Of a stretch of DNA of 64,000 nucleotides, positions 20,219 through 32,816 are shown piece after piece (position 1 is the stretch's first letter; every line of letters starts with the position of its first letter). The translations under genes were made by a program, and so were the position numbers. Origin of the DNA: Alnus glutinosa (taxonomy: Eukaryota; Streptophyta; Magnoliopsida; Fagales; Betulaceae). The stretch is from NCBI RefSeq assembly GCF_958979055.1, contig NC_084896.1:27589501-27653500 (forward strand), in the 5' to 3' direction. Under the pieces are notes generated by a model. The model searched no databases and had not been told where the DNA came from. It was given only the letters and a program-made list of their open reading frames with translations.

Positions 20219-23200
20219 ATGAAGACTTTCAATTCTGTAAGCTCTCCGTCCCTTCTCTATCTCTCTCTCTCCATATGCCAATACGTATATGTGTTGCATG
20301 ATTATGCGTTCAAATTCTTACCTTTTTGAACTTGTACTTGCAGTTTTAATTTTACTTGACCAGTTTTTTTTTTTTTTTTTTTATTATTATTTTTATTTTA
20401 TTTTTTTAATGGGGTTTTTAGAAAATGATATTTAAGTTCTGGGGTTATGAAAACAAATTGATACTGGGCGTTTGGGAATATGATTGATGGTATTTTTTTT
20501 AAAAAAATTATATTTTTGAAGTTCGAGTTTGTTTTTGTCTTTGCTTCCCGTTTGGTTGATGAGAAAAAAGAGTACACAGAAGGAGGAGTGTGTTTGGAAG
20601 TGGTTGTTTGGTTGATTTTACAATTTCTTTGTGATGTGGTAGTGTTTGTTTTGAATAATATTCGGAATAATATTTACTTTTTTCAAAAATAAATTATATT
20701 TTATTTAACTTTTTAAAAAGTTTTCAATTTTTTTTAAATTTTATTCCTTAAAATCAAACTTTCGTAATTCACACTGTAAATTCGAATAATATACGGATTC
20801 AACACCCAAAAGTTTGGACTATATAGTGTTTGGTAACTGGGAAATTCGTGTAAATCATTAGAACGATGACTTGGGTCAAAAAGTATGACAAGGTTATGTG
20901 TGCTTGGTAACTGGGAAAACTTGAGAAAAGAAAAGAAAAGAATAGAATTTACGTTCTGTGTAGTATTTGAACAGACTGTTAAAGCTTCTTATTTTGCTCA
21001 TTTCGTTTTTGCAGCCGCCCTCTCTGTCTTTCTTTTTCTTTTCTTTTTTTTTTTACCCTGCGAATTTGGTTGGCTTTGGAACTCCTTGAATCATATGTTA
21101 AGCGTAACTCTCCTAATAATATACATACTTTTCTATATTTTCCAATTGTTGACCCCGTTGTAGTGTCTGAGAAATTTGAGTAGAAGAAAGGAAACTAATT
21201 TTGAGTGTTGTTTTGAGCAAGTACAGGTTCTTGTTCCCATAAGTCTCAAAAATTAATTGATTCATAGTTCAAAGTTTTTATCTATTTTTCAATTTATGAT
21301 GCAAATATTTGCTGGAACTTGTAACCTTTTATGCCAAAAATTTCCAACCAATATACTCAGTACCTTTTCAAATACGGCTGATTGAATTTTTGAAAGGATG
21401 TAAAAAGTGTGCATTTAAAGCAATTTGTCAATTAAACTATGTGATACACATGACAGCTTCATGAGTTAACAAAAGATGGCATACTGCCATAGTGACACGG
21501 AGAGGACACAGCTTTAGTAGATGCTTAAGAAGGAGGACATTGGCACTGCTAATAAGTGGCACTAGAAAATTATATTATTGCATATAAATAAATCAAAATT
21601 GGGTAAACATTGTGCATTAATGTGATTTTCTTCAACCAAGTCATGGATACTGGTTCAGTGAGTTAAAGTTGGGAGAATTCTTATCATACTTAATACCAGT
21701 TCTATTTTCTTTTTTTAAATTGCTCTTAAAATACATTTTATAATGCGTCTGTGCTTCATTCAACATTCATGATTAGATCATTGAGCAAAGAATGTGACTA
21801 CAACTTCGCATGTTTTTATGCTTGTTTCTTTTTCAGGCTTCTGTACTTTCAGATCTAAAGAATAGGACATGCCTCTGTAGTTTCTTAATTACAGCATCTT
21901 TGATTTTTGGTGCTTACTTCATCGGTAATTCCTTTGTTACAAAGGAATACAAAGACGTATGTATTTCTAACAGATAGCTTCTTTTTAAGTATTACTTGTT
22001 AGTCATATATATTTTATTTTGTGAGGGCCACTGAAAGTCTTGTTCAATTAAAAAGGATATGCTTTGACTCGTTCAGGTTGATATTCTTATGTTTTGAAGG
22101 AAAGTATATAGAGCTGATGTTATCGATTTTGTTTAGAAAACCTTCTGCGCTTCAAAATTTTCAATTCTGTTACTTTATGTCAAATGATTTTATTAAGTTT
22201 GGTTAAAGCTTTAATGAAAGTACCGACATAGATTGGCCTATAACCTAAAGTTGCAAGCAGAAACTTATTGAAAAATTTGATATCCAGCATGGAAGCAATT
22301 GTTCTTCATCTGTTTGTGATACCTCGCAAGACTAATTCACTGAGAGAGGAAGAAATTGAGATAGAGAATCAATTTCTACGTAATAACTTGGAATTGAAAG
22401 TGGCATCACTAGATATGATCAACTTGCTGCTTAACTTAAACATATGTAGATCTTATGTTAAAAGACTCTTTGATATGATAGTCTGAAACTTTAAAAAGAT
22501 CACTTACTAATTTAACCCTAAGGAGTTGGCGAAAGTGGTAAGTCACTTGACCTTGGTGCCTCATGAAGCATCAAGTTTAAGGTTCGAACCCCATAAGTGC
22601 AAACAACTTTACCCGACCCGTGTGTAGGGGGCGATTTGCATGGTGTCCCGGGGATGTATTCGCTGCGAAGCCCCATATACTCTGGTTATAAAAAAAATAA
22701 ACCATGAATCCTAATTATAATAGTTTCTTTGGAAGATTGCTAGATGAAGTAAGGTTTTATTTTTGAAATTCCCACATCTCCTTTCATCCTTTTCTGATCT
22801 CAGTCATATTTGGCTATGGATTGGCAGATATCTACTGGGGTGACACAAACTGTTATTGATTAAATAATTGGCAGAGGTAGTTTTTTTGTTTTTTTTGAGT
22901 TCTTAAACTCATGATTAAATGTTTTTTTTTAAAAGTATCAGAATTAATTCTACTGCTCTTGGTCATCATTCTCTTTCATACTGTATGAGTCAGATATAAA
23001 ACTTTCCGGACTGCTAGCTGTCCATGTCTTGAAAATTTGAAATGTTTTGTAATTACTGATGGACAAATCAACTACTGTGGACAATTAATCTGAGACTGAG
23101 TTGCCTAACCTTCTTATTGTATCAAAACCTGCAATCGAACTTCGAAGCATGGATAAATCAAAAAGTTCCGTAAGAAGGATATACTTTACTGATTAACATA

Positions 23201-26200
23201 CATCATAATACTTCTTGAAATCACACATGCAGAGATTAACAAGATGGAGAGTGATTCCTACTAAAGAGAATTTAAAGTCTAAGACATGCAAGGTCTGTCT
23301 CTATTTTTATTTTTATTTTTTAAATAAGTCCTTTCTGTAATGGGGGCTTTAACTGTTTTGGGTTTTGGGGGCTCTCGAGGGTTTTGGGTGCTGTTGGGTT
23401 TTGGGGTTTTTGAGGGTCTTGTTGGGTTCTGCTTTTTGGGCTAGCTGGGCTCTTCCTTTGTATACTCCCTGTGTACTAAGGGGCGCCTTACGCTTTTTTA
23501 ATGAAATTCCTATTACTTATAAAAAAAAAAATGGCAAATTAAGTTGAGATGCTTTATGATTTATCTTTTTCTTCTTATTTTTCCCCCAAATACCTTAGAA
23601 TCGTTGCAGGCCTCCTGGGAGTGAGGCATTACCTGAAGGAATTGTTGTTAAAACATCTAACTTGGAAATGCGGCCATTATGGGGTTCCATTCCAAAAAAT
23701 GTAAGTGAAGGCACTGCTGAGATTCTCAATGTTTGGCTGGCTAAATTTATCAGATATTTTGTATTATTTCACAACAATTTTGTTGTGGTTGTTTTAAATC
23801 ACATGATAATTGACATATGGTTTTACAAATTGCTAAGAGTCGTACATACACTTTCATGCACTAATCTGTTGATCTTCTTGGCTTTTTTGTTTGAATTTTT
23901 TTTAACACATACCTTGTAATATTTGTGTCAGAGCAATGCAAAGCCTTCTGTTAACTTGTTAGCCATTGCAGTTGGAATCAAGCAAAAAGACTTGGTGAAC
24001 CAAATTGTGAAAAAGGTATAGATTTTTTATTTTTTTTATTTAATTTCCCTGTGCTTCCAGAAATATCCCCTCATATTTGTGTCTAATATCTGTGCATTCT
24101 ATTGCAGTTTCCTTCAAGCAATTTCGTTGTGATGCTTTTTCATTACGATAGTGTTGTGGATGAATGGAGGGATTTACCATGGAGTGATCGTGCCATACAT
24201 GTGTCTGTAAAGAATCAAACAAAATGGTAATGTTGATTGCCTAGGTTGTTGTTTATAAATTACAATGGGAGGTGGCCATTGCTTGAGTTTATAGGCATAA
24301 GGGGAGTCTCTTAATTAAACAATACCATGTGATATGTAGGTGGTTTGCCAAACGTTTCTTGCATCCAGATATAGTTGCTGAATATGATTATATATTTCTT
24401 TGGGATGAGGATCTTGGAGTAGAGAATTTTAACCCAAAACGGTAAGTGTGGTTTTCTGTTACTTTTATGGAACGATACTGCAATCCTGTACTGATTACTC
24501 TGAAACTCCACCACCAGCCTTTGTTGCAATCCTGTACTGATTACTCTGAAACTCCAACACCAGCCTTTGTTGCATCAATGCCTTGAATAAAATATGTTAC
24601 TCTGAATATTGGAATACACAGACCGATAAGATTCTTAGAAATGTGGAACTAATGATCACTACTCCTGTTTTTGGAATAATAACCTTTATATCTCATTTTC
24701 ATTTTAGACCAATATTTTTTATGATATGCATCGTCGTCACTTTTTGTATTTATTATTTGAAAATATAGTTGTTATACCATAGGATGTGTGGAGATCATAG
24801 AAGAACAGATATTGTATTGAAAAGCAAATCAAGTATAACAGATGATAGTAGGAGACATAATCCCAGCTTCATACCCTGGACATATTAACAACGTAGTAGA
24901 ATTTGTTCTCTCTTTCTTTTCTTTTTTTCTTCCCTTTATGGAGGTCAGATTTAGACTTTAAATCTCGATATGCTGAATCTCTTGCAGATATCTATCTATT
25001 GTTCAAGAGGAGGGACTTGAGATATCACAGCCAGCACTTGATCCTGTTAAATCAGAGTTGCATCATCCAATTACTGTACGTAGAAGCAGATCAAGGGCAC
25101 ACAGGTCAGTTCACTTTTCCAGAACAAACGGGGTGCTGCATTATTAGAATCAAGGGTGCACAGGCTTTGTGTTTCCTTCCTTGTGCTTATATTGAATTTA
25201 GTTGAGCAGTCGCATATGAAGATTTGCAGTTTTTTTTTTTTTAATCAATAAGGTCTTTTTGTCATCACTTGCATAGTAGCAGTATCTGTTTTAATATATG
25301 CCAAATCTTTAGCAAAATATGGTAATTGACTTCTATAGAGTCAGATTGTCATCAGTTTCTTTAAATTGGATCCGAATGTATGCGATATAATTGAGTTTGA
25401 CCCATTTTCACTTAATTTTTGAGCAGAAGGTATTATAAGTTTAAAGGCAGTGGCAGGTGCGACGACCAGAGCACTGATCCTCCATGCGTGGGGTACGGAA
25501 TCACCAGCTCTATAGCTGTGTGGTTGTTCTATCATTTATTGCTTTTTTATTCTCATAAAATTTTAAAATTGCTGAAAAAATTCTTTGTTTTGAATAAAAC
25601 GTGTTATGCAGTTGGGTGGAAATGATGGCACCGGTGTTCTCAAGGGTAGCTTGGCGATGTGCATGGTACATGATCCAGGTATAAAATACTCAACAACTGT
25701 ATGAACATAATGGTCAACTTCTGGTGCTTTACAACATTGTAGGCATAATGGAAGGGATGTTTGCAAACTACAGTGAATGAATGAGGATTCTTTCGATCAA
25801 CCATATCAGATTAAATTGCTGAAGTAGGCATCATAGATTATGTCCAACCTACTTTATGTTGATTGCAGAATCTTTTTTACTTGCTTCGTTAGACAAGAGC
25901 AGGTCAACCATATTTTTTTTTTTAAATCAGTTGAGAATTGTGAACGTGATAGTGCGGTAATATTTTTGCTACCCAACTGATAGGAGGTTCTTATTCCAAA
26001 CAAATCTCTTTCTATGGGTTCCATGTGGACTTGGCTTGAAACTGACCTTCTATAATTGAATTAGAAGTTAAATCTGCATGACTCATGTGATACAGGTAAC
26101 CTGAATCTACCCTGTAAACCTAATTGTGATAGAAACCACTGTTAAATAGTACATAAAAATGTCTTGGAAAAATCAGAAAAATTTAGATACTAATAATAGA

Positions 26201-27331
26201 ATTAGGTGGGTCAAGTCAAGGAGACTAACCGTAAATTCAATCTGGAAATCTCCTTGCTTTGGGAGGGTGTTTTTTTTCTTCTTCCAATTTTGGATTGCAC
26301 CTTCCTTTCTGGTAAGTTTTCTTTAATGGTTTTTGTCCCTTTCAGAACGACTTGATCCATGCATGGGGCCTCGATAGGAAGCTCGGCTATTGTGCCCAGG
26401 TAACAATTTCTTTCCTGGAGCTTCTTTTTCAGCTCCCTTGGGGATCTTTGTGATCTTTGGACTATTTTTTCAGGGTGATCGAACAAAAAGAGTCGGTATT
26501 GTCGATTCTGAGTACATAGTTCATCTGGGTCTTCCCACACTTGGTGCCTCAGATGGAAATACGGTGAGTCATCTTTGTATGTAGCACTACTATCTGAGGA
26601 GTTGGTTGGTCAAAAATTACTTATGCCAAAGAGTTGTCTTGGTAGTTTCTTGTTTGGTTCAAACATATTTGCTGCAGATCACAGCATCACAAGTCTAATA
26701 AATTTAGTCAAAATCTATACTTGTGATTTTGTACTGATGAAGACGCATAATCTTGGTGATCAATAATTTTGATCTGCCTGGCAGGATACTCTTAGCAGTG
26801 GTATTTTGTTGAATGTTTAGGTCGCCTCTCACTTTCTACTATCTGCTTATTCATGCAGTTAAGCAATTATTCACTGGATCATTCTTTAAAAGAGAAATCA
26901 AATCAAGCAGTGCCGGTACATTTATCTAAAGCTAAAGTTGCCTTGTACCGGATTTTTCGTTGATGTATACTGAGAGTTTTATTTATTTATTTTTATAATT
27001 AATTTTGTAGGCACCATCAGACTCCCAAAAAGTCGATCCTAGATCTCTAGTAAGTGCTAGTGACATTCCTATGCTAGTGAACTGTTTTGTTTGGTTGAAT
27101 TCCTAATAGTATAAATGCTGCAAAGTTCTCCCTCTCTCTTTCTCTTTCGTTCTATATCGTCAGCCACCACGAATCCAAAAAACTAATTACGGAGTAACGA
27201 ATTGTATGCAGGTCCGGTGGCAGTCCTTCGTTGAAATGCAAATCTTCAAGGCAAGGTGGACTAATGCGTCGAAGGAGGATAATTGTTGGGTTGATCCATA
27301 TCGACAATCAGCGAACCAAAGTAGAAATTGA
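20219..27331 (+). CDS. DUF707 family protein, 15 exons, type II membrane protein
   Basis: Coding exons: 20219-20236, 21837-21956, 23233-23292, 23599-23700, 23932-24015, 24108-24226, 24340-24441, 24988-25104, 25427-25492, 25612-25678, 26346-26399, 26474-26563, 26859-26915, 27011-27049 and 27212-27331. All junctions are GT..AG, and the frame runs through to TGA, giving 404 aa, the usual family size. Residues 16-37 (LCSFLITASLIFGAYFIGNS) form a signal anchor. The DUF707 core carries LLAIAVGIKQKDLVNQIVKK, NFVVMLFHYDSVVDEW, NQTKWWFAKRFLHPD and a DxD-like FLWDEDLGVENF. The end (NDLIHAWGLDRKLGYCAQGD then VGIVDSEYIVHLGLPTLG) is characteristic. Databases often label this family lysine ketoglutarate reductase trans-splicing related, but the sequence shows nothing supporting that. 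A secretory-pathway glycosyltransferase-like role is an inference from the anchor and DED motif. Confidence 0.92.
22521..22699 (+). mobile_element. tRNA-derived SINE in DUF707 intron 2
   Basis: An A-box-like TGGCGAAAGTGG (22527-22538) and a B box GGTTCGAACC (22581-22590) are spaced as in tRNA-derived SINEs. A GC-richer body (GGTGTCCCGGGGATG) and an A-rich end (TTATAAAAAAAATAAA) follow. It is in the sense orientation within the host intron. A target duplication could not be fixed by eye. Confidence 0.8.
23336..23531 (+). mobile_element. 5'-truncated LINE 3' end in DUF707 intron 3
   Basis: A G/T-rich 3' UTR (TTTTGGGTTTTGGGGGC and related short repeats) is followed by GGGGCGCCTTACGCTTTTTT, AATGAAATTCCTATTACTTA and an A11 tail. 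This is the longest of the LINE tails of this family in the window. Confidence 0.75.
24480..24571. repeat. 46-bp tandem duplication in DUF707 intron 7
   Basis: Units 24480-24525 and 24526-24571 both read GCAATCCTGTACTGATTACT through CAGCCTTTGTT and differ at one base, so the duplication is recent. Confidence 0.95.
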
Positions 27332-28487
27332 TTTGATTTATAGAGCGTTCATCCAAGCAAAAGGCAAGGTTGCTGACTGGTTCTCATAAACAACCTGAGT
27401 CAAAAATCAGACATGCATCCCATGTACACCCTTTTTGTGGTCCTGAAAAAGGTCTCAAAACTGCTGATGATGTCTTGTTCTTTTGGATCTTGCAAGGAGC
27501 TTGTGACTTGGTGTAACTGACCATTGTATCATATGGATTTTGCCCTGGCCAGGAGCTAACCAATTCTGCTGGCCAATTTAATTTGTATCATTCATTTGGT
27601 GAAAATTATAGAAAATAATTTTTCACCAGACACATTGTTGATAACCTTTTCAATACCAATGTAACTTTTTTTTTTTTTTTCCTCTCTTTTGTATAACCAT
27701 GTAATTATTGAGGCAATTGTGTCTTTGTGGATCTTCAGTTTAGTTGTACAACTTGTTCTTGATGCATCTCCAATGTCTATATATATTTTCATGTTTTCTG
27801 ACCGTTGATGTTTCAGATTCGAGCTTTATATTAGAGTAATTCTAGCTTTAACAAGAATTGATCTAAGAGTTCGTTGAGACTGACAGGTCAACATTGTAGC
27901 ATAAAAATGTAGTCTCTAACATTATTCTATTATTTAGAAATCACATTTTTATCTCACAATTATTATATAATGCTGAGGTAACAAAAAAGTTAATAATAAT
28001 AAGAATTGGTTGGGACCGTCCGGTATTATTCTAATCACAATGCTGAAAATTGAATATTAAGACAGTAATGCTAAAAGTAAGTAATACCTTATTTATTTAT
28101 TTTTATTTGAAAATACAAAATATTTTTCAAAATGTTTATCAAACAATATTTTTAAGCGGATTCTACTCACAACACTTTTCAAACGTGAATCTTACATAAA
28201 ACGCTTCTCATTTTTTTATTTTTTTGGTCACATTAAAAAACGTTTTTAAATTAAAAAAAATAAAAATGTTTAACAAACATTGTCTGCAATGAACAGTATG
28301 TATATATAGTGTAGCCCTTCTATTTGACCAATAAAAAATCATTAATTTTAAGTTTAAAAAAAAATAAAAAATAAAAAATCATTAATTTTGGGTGATAGGT
28401 TGTTAAATTCTATCATGCCCACTAGGGTTTAAGCAATAACCCTTACATTTCTCTCTCTCTCTCAAACACACAGAGAGGGACACCACG
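27332..28487. other. Intergenic region between DUF707 and GRP23 genes
   Basis: The start is the DUF707 3' UTR. Poly-T (27667-27680) and MITE-like debris follow (AGAGTAATTCTAGC near 27834; GGTATTATTCTAATC near 28021). The last 40 bases (CTCTCTCTCTC..CACACAGAGAGG) are the GRP23 5' UTR. No further gene is seen. Confidence 0.5.
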
Positions 28488-31400
28488 ATGTCACTCTTCC
28501 GCCTCGTCCTCCTCCGCTCTCTCCGACGCTCCTCGGCCACCTCTTCGCCAAACCCACATACGCTAACCCTAACCCCACTTCTCAATCACCTCCAAAACCC
28601 CAACACTGAATACCAAAAAACATCGACGCGCGGCTTCGCGTTCTCGTCGGCAGAGGAAGCCGCAGCGGAGAGGCGGCGCAGGAAGCGCCGGCTGCGCATC
28701 GAGCCTCCGCTGCACGCGCTCCGGCGGGATCAGGGCCCGCCGCAGCGTGACCCTAACGCGCCGCGGCTTCCGGACTCGACGTCGGCGCTAGTGGGGCCGC
28801 GGCTGAACCTCCACAACCGCGTGCAGTCGCTGATCAGAGCTGGCGACCTGGACGCCGCCTCCTCCGTGGCGCGCCACTCCGTGTTCTCCAACACCCGACC
28901 CACGGTCTTCACCTGCAATGCCATCATCGCCGCCATGTACCGCGCCAAGAGGTATGTGTATGTGTGTCTGGTGATTGTGGAGTTTTGAACATAAAGGCCT
29001 AGTTTTTTTGTTGGAGTAGGTTGATTAGTTCAGGTATCCACTACACCTACACCCATGTGTTGAGGTAAAGACCCGATTTTTGTTTCTTAGAGTAGTTTGA
29101 TTGATTCAGGTGCAGTGAGGCTAGTGTTACATTGGCCACATCTTATTTGAGCAATACAGAATGTCTGCCTGGTGATTTTCTTAATTTTTGTAACTAATGC
29201 TTTTGATTTTTAAAGTGATACCCATATTTTTGTTTTCATTGGTTTTTGCTGGCTTTAATTTTTTTTTGGATGAATGAGTAATTTTTATATCCAAAAACAC
29301 TATTACAATACACTTCAGCTAGTCAAAATAACCAGCTGGAAACAAATCAAATCTGCATAAAGCAGAAACAACACTCACAAAGTAGCAACACTCACTAACT
29401 AGACAATAAGAACTGCACAATCAAAACAGAGCTCAACAATACACACTTTGACAATTACAAACACATATATCCACACAATCAACCCAAAACAAAACTCTAG
29501 CAGCCTACTTCATCTACCAAGAATACTAGTAGGAATTCCCCAACTGCTGCACAATCTATCATTTTCCAGATACTTACAAAACTTACCCTTAGCCAACAAC
29601 CTGGAACGGACCTTTCATTTTATTTGGCTGATTTTTTTTTTTTTCAGAACTAACATGATTTGCATGTTTTATATCATTCCTTAATTTCCAGATGTTGTGC
29701 ACGGCTGCCCCTGAACTCAACTTGCATAGAACAGCCTTCAAACTTTCCTCAAGTAAATTCTTCTTCCCACAAATCAGAATTTCTGCCCAATTATGCAGAA
29801 TGCTCTCAACAAAACAAAGTCCCATAATCTCCTTCCAAATGCGCTTACCTAAGCCACAAAGAAAGAAAAGGTGGTCACAATCCTCAATACCCCCTGCAGA
29901 AAACACAATTTACATCACCTCCATAGCCCCATCTTAACATCTTTTCTCCTGTGACTAGGCTATCTCGCATAGCAAGCCAAAGGAAGAAGGAATGTTTTGG
30001 AATAGCCAAATTAAACCACACAAACCAAATGGGCTGATCCTTCTCCCCAATCGGAACAAGAGGCAGCTGGCTTTGTAAATGCACCATAGTCTCTGATCTA
30101 GCTGGGGGCCAGCACCAATTTCTGCACGTACTCATAGAAGACAGTTTGCATCAATCTAACTATCCAATTAATACACCATCCTATGTCCATGCGTTGCATA
30201 TAAGCTACCATCCGGGTGCCACTTATCAAACCAAAGATGAATTTGGTTCCATCCCTAACTTTAAAATGGATAAAATGTTGAGCTACCTCTCTTAACTTGA
30301 GCAGCTTTTTCCAGCACCATGAGCTCATATGTGGAATTTTGATTCTCCAAAAGCTCTTCCCCTTCAACAAATGTTCTCTCACCGAAGCAACCCATAAAGA
30401 GCCTGCTTTAGCAAGAATGTTCCAAATGTGGCTCATCATGGCTGCTCGATTCCAGTCTTCAATCCTCTTAAGACCAAGACCACCTTCTGTTTTTGGTAGA
30501 CACACCAACTCCCAAGCCACCTTAACCTTAGCTTTACAAGAGTCAGATCCAGACCATAGATAGCGGTTGAATTTCTGCTCCAAAATCTTCACAATCTTCT
30601 TTGGCAAGACGAAGAACCCCCACCAAAATGATAAGATGCTATAAAGTACTGCCATTATCAGCTGAAGTCTCCAAGCAAAGGAGAGTTTCTTAGCTAACCA
30701 GAAATCAATTTTGCTAGAAATTTTATCAACTAAGACACCACAATCAGCAGCACTCAACTTACTAGTAATGAGAGGAACACCAAGATACCAAACCGGCAGT
30801 TGTCCTTTGATTTTTTAGCAGTCCACCAATTTTCCTTTCTCGGCTGCACTAACACCAGCACAATAGAATGAACTCTTGCTAGGAGTGGCAGAAAGACTCA
30901 AGATGTCAGCAAAGACATGCAAAACAGCTTTAATAGTTTCGACATGATACCCAATTCTTCTTTTATTTTATTTTTTTGGTTTTGGTATTGAATTAGGATT
31001 TGACACAGTGGTTAAATGTGATTATTTTGATTGATATAGGTACAATGATGCTGTTGCTCTATTCCAATACTTCTTCAACCAATACAATATTATTCCGAAT
31101 GTTGTGTCTTACAATAATTTGATTAATACCCATTGTGACGAGGGGAGGGTTGAGGAGGCGTTGGAAGTTTATCGCTGTATTATTGAGAACGCGCCATTTA
31201 GTCCGTCATCGGTCACATACCGGCATTTGACGAAAGGGTTGATTGATGCAGGACGAATTGAGGAGGCAGTGGATCTTTTGAGGGAAATGTTGAATAAGGG
31301 ACAGGGTGCAGACTCGTTGGTTTATAACAATTTGATTAAGGGGTTTCTAGAGTTGGGGAATCTGGATAAGGCGAATGAGCTTTTTGATGAGCTTAAGGAG

Positions 31401-32816
31401 AGGTGTCAGGTTTATGATGGGGTTGTGAATGCAACATTTATGGATTGGTTTTTTAATCAGGGGAAAAAGAAGGAGGCGATGGAATCGTATAAATCCTGGC
31501 TGGATCGCCAGTTTAAGATAGTGCCTGCGACTTGTAATGTTCTTTTGGAGGTGTTGCTTAAGCACGGGAAGAAAAATGAGGCTTGGGCATTGTTTGATTT
31601 GATGTTGGATAATCACACCCCACCAAATTCCCAAGGAGTGAATTCGGACACTTTTAACATAATGGTTAACGAGTGTTTTAAGCTTGGCAAGATTGAGGAG
31701 GCAATTGCCACATTTAAGAAGGTGGGAACGAAGCCAAATTCAAGGGGTTTCCAAATGGATGTCGCTGGGTATAATAATATCATTTCTCGATTTTGTGAGA
31801 AGGGGATGCTATCAGAGGCGGAGATGATGTTTGCAGAATTGACAGCAAAGTCATTGTCCCCAGATGTCACAAGTCATAGGACTTTGATTGATGAATTTTT
31901 GAAAGCGGACAGGATTGATGATGCTTTAAAGGTGTTCAATAGAATGGTAGATGCTGGCTTGAGGGTAGTTGCTAATTTTGGCAACAAGGTATTCGATGAA
32001 TTGATCAGGAATGGCAAGGTAGAGGATTGCGCACAGCTTTTGTCTAAAATGGGAGAAAAAGATCCTAAACCAGATCCTACTTGCTATGAGGTTGTGATCA
32101 AGGGACTTTGCAATGAAGGTATATTGGACAAGAGCCGGGATTTACTGCAGGAGATGATGAGGTATGGTGTTGGACTTACTCCTGCATTGCAGGAATCTGT
32201 AAGAGAGGCGTTTGGGAAAGCTGGGTGTGGCGAAGAGATTGACAGACTGTTACGTATGAATTGGTGGGGATCTACACATGTGCAATCAAGAACACCTCCT
32301 CAAACAGGACCGTCTCATCCACCTTCAGGACACCCTCAAATGGCAAGGCCTCATTACCCACCATCTGGACCCCCTCAAATGTCCGTACCACAGTACCCGC
32401 CATCCGGATCCCCTCAAATGACATGGCAGCACCACTCTCCATCAGGACCCACCCAAATGCAGCAGCACTCTCCATCTGGACCTCGTAATATGGCCGGACC
32501 ACACCATCCACCAACAGGAACCCCTTCAATGACAGAGCCACATCATCCACCATCTGGACTGACTCAAAAGGAAGGGCTATCAGGACCCATGCAAATGGCA
32601 TGGCAGCAGCACTCCCCATCTGGACCTCCTCATATGGCTAGACTCCAGCACCAACCATCAGGAACCACTCTGATGACACAACCAAATTATCCACCATCTG
32701 GAGTGACTCAAACGGAAGGGCTACAGCATCTGCAGCCAGAACCTCTTCAAACGAATGGACCCTATCAATCGTCATCGGAAATTCCTCAAACGGCAGAACA
32801 GGTAGCAGCAGCTTAG
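28488..32816 (+). CDS. GRP23: GRP23-type pentatricopeptide repeat protein
   Basis: Two exons, 28488-28951 and 31040-32816, are joined inside an Arg codon (AAGAG|GTATGT, ATATAG|GTAC), giving 746 aa. The Arg/Ser-rich N-terminus (MSLFRLVLLRSLRRSS) looks like an organelle targeting peptide. It is followed by FAFSSAEEAAAERRRRKRRL..EPPLHALRRD, nearly identical to what I recall of Arabidopsis GRP23 (At1g10270). About ten P-type PPR units follow (SYNNLINTHCDEGRVEEALE, SVTYRHLTKGLIDAGRIEEA, CYEVVIKGLCNEGILDKSRD). GRP23 is an essential embryo protein reported to act in organellar C-to-U RNA editing through MORF and DYW partners. The last 180 residues are Pro/Ser/Gly-rich repeats in place of the Gln/Trp-rich tail of the Arabidopsis protein. 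The 2.1-kb intron contains a LINE. Confidence 0.93.
29255..30960 (-). mobile_element. 5'-truncated L1-type LINE in GRP23 intron, antisense
   Basis: Minus-strand frames encode the C-terminal half of a plant LINE ORF2. About 30757-30100 carries INFWLAKKLSFAWRLQLI-type text, YLWSGSD, KVAWELVCLPKTEGGLGLKR and WNRAAMMSHIW. About 30135-29890 carries WFNLAIPKHSFFLWLAMRDSL and the zf-RVT CVFC. About 29906-29590 carries DHLFFLCGLGKRIWKEI and HNIWKLRNDIKHAN. The frames are long with only a few breaks, so it is younger than the copy at 3.2-4.0 kb. The 3' end is marked by a T9 run at about 29259 (the A-tail on the minus strand). The splice sites of the host intron are untouched. Confidence 0.85.
32275..32800 (+). 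repeat. Coding minisatellite in the GRP23 C-terminal tail
   Basis: Imperfect units of about 39 bp encode variants of H-x-P-P-S-G-x-P-Q-M-x-x-P. About eleven units are seen, some shortened. A larger repeat is visible: the segment ending LTQKEGL and the later one ending VTQTEGL have parallel order. Confidence 0.85.

Noticed and set aside
22521-22610. A true tRNA gene at the B box
   Set aside because: No cloverleaf could be drawn: the acceptor and anticodon arms are missing and a SINE body with A-rich tail follows.
29589-30757. Minus-strand frames as a separate host gene
   Set aside because: The text is LINE ORF2 (zf-RVT and neighbouring region) lying inside the GRP23 intron.
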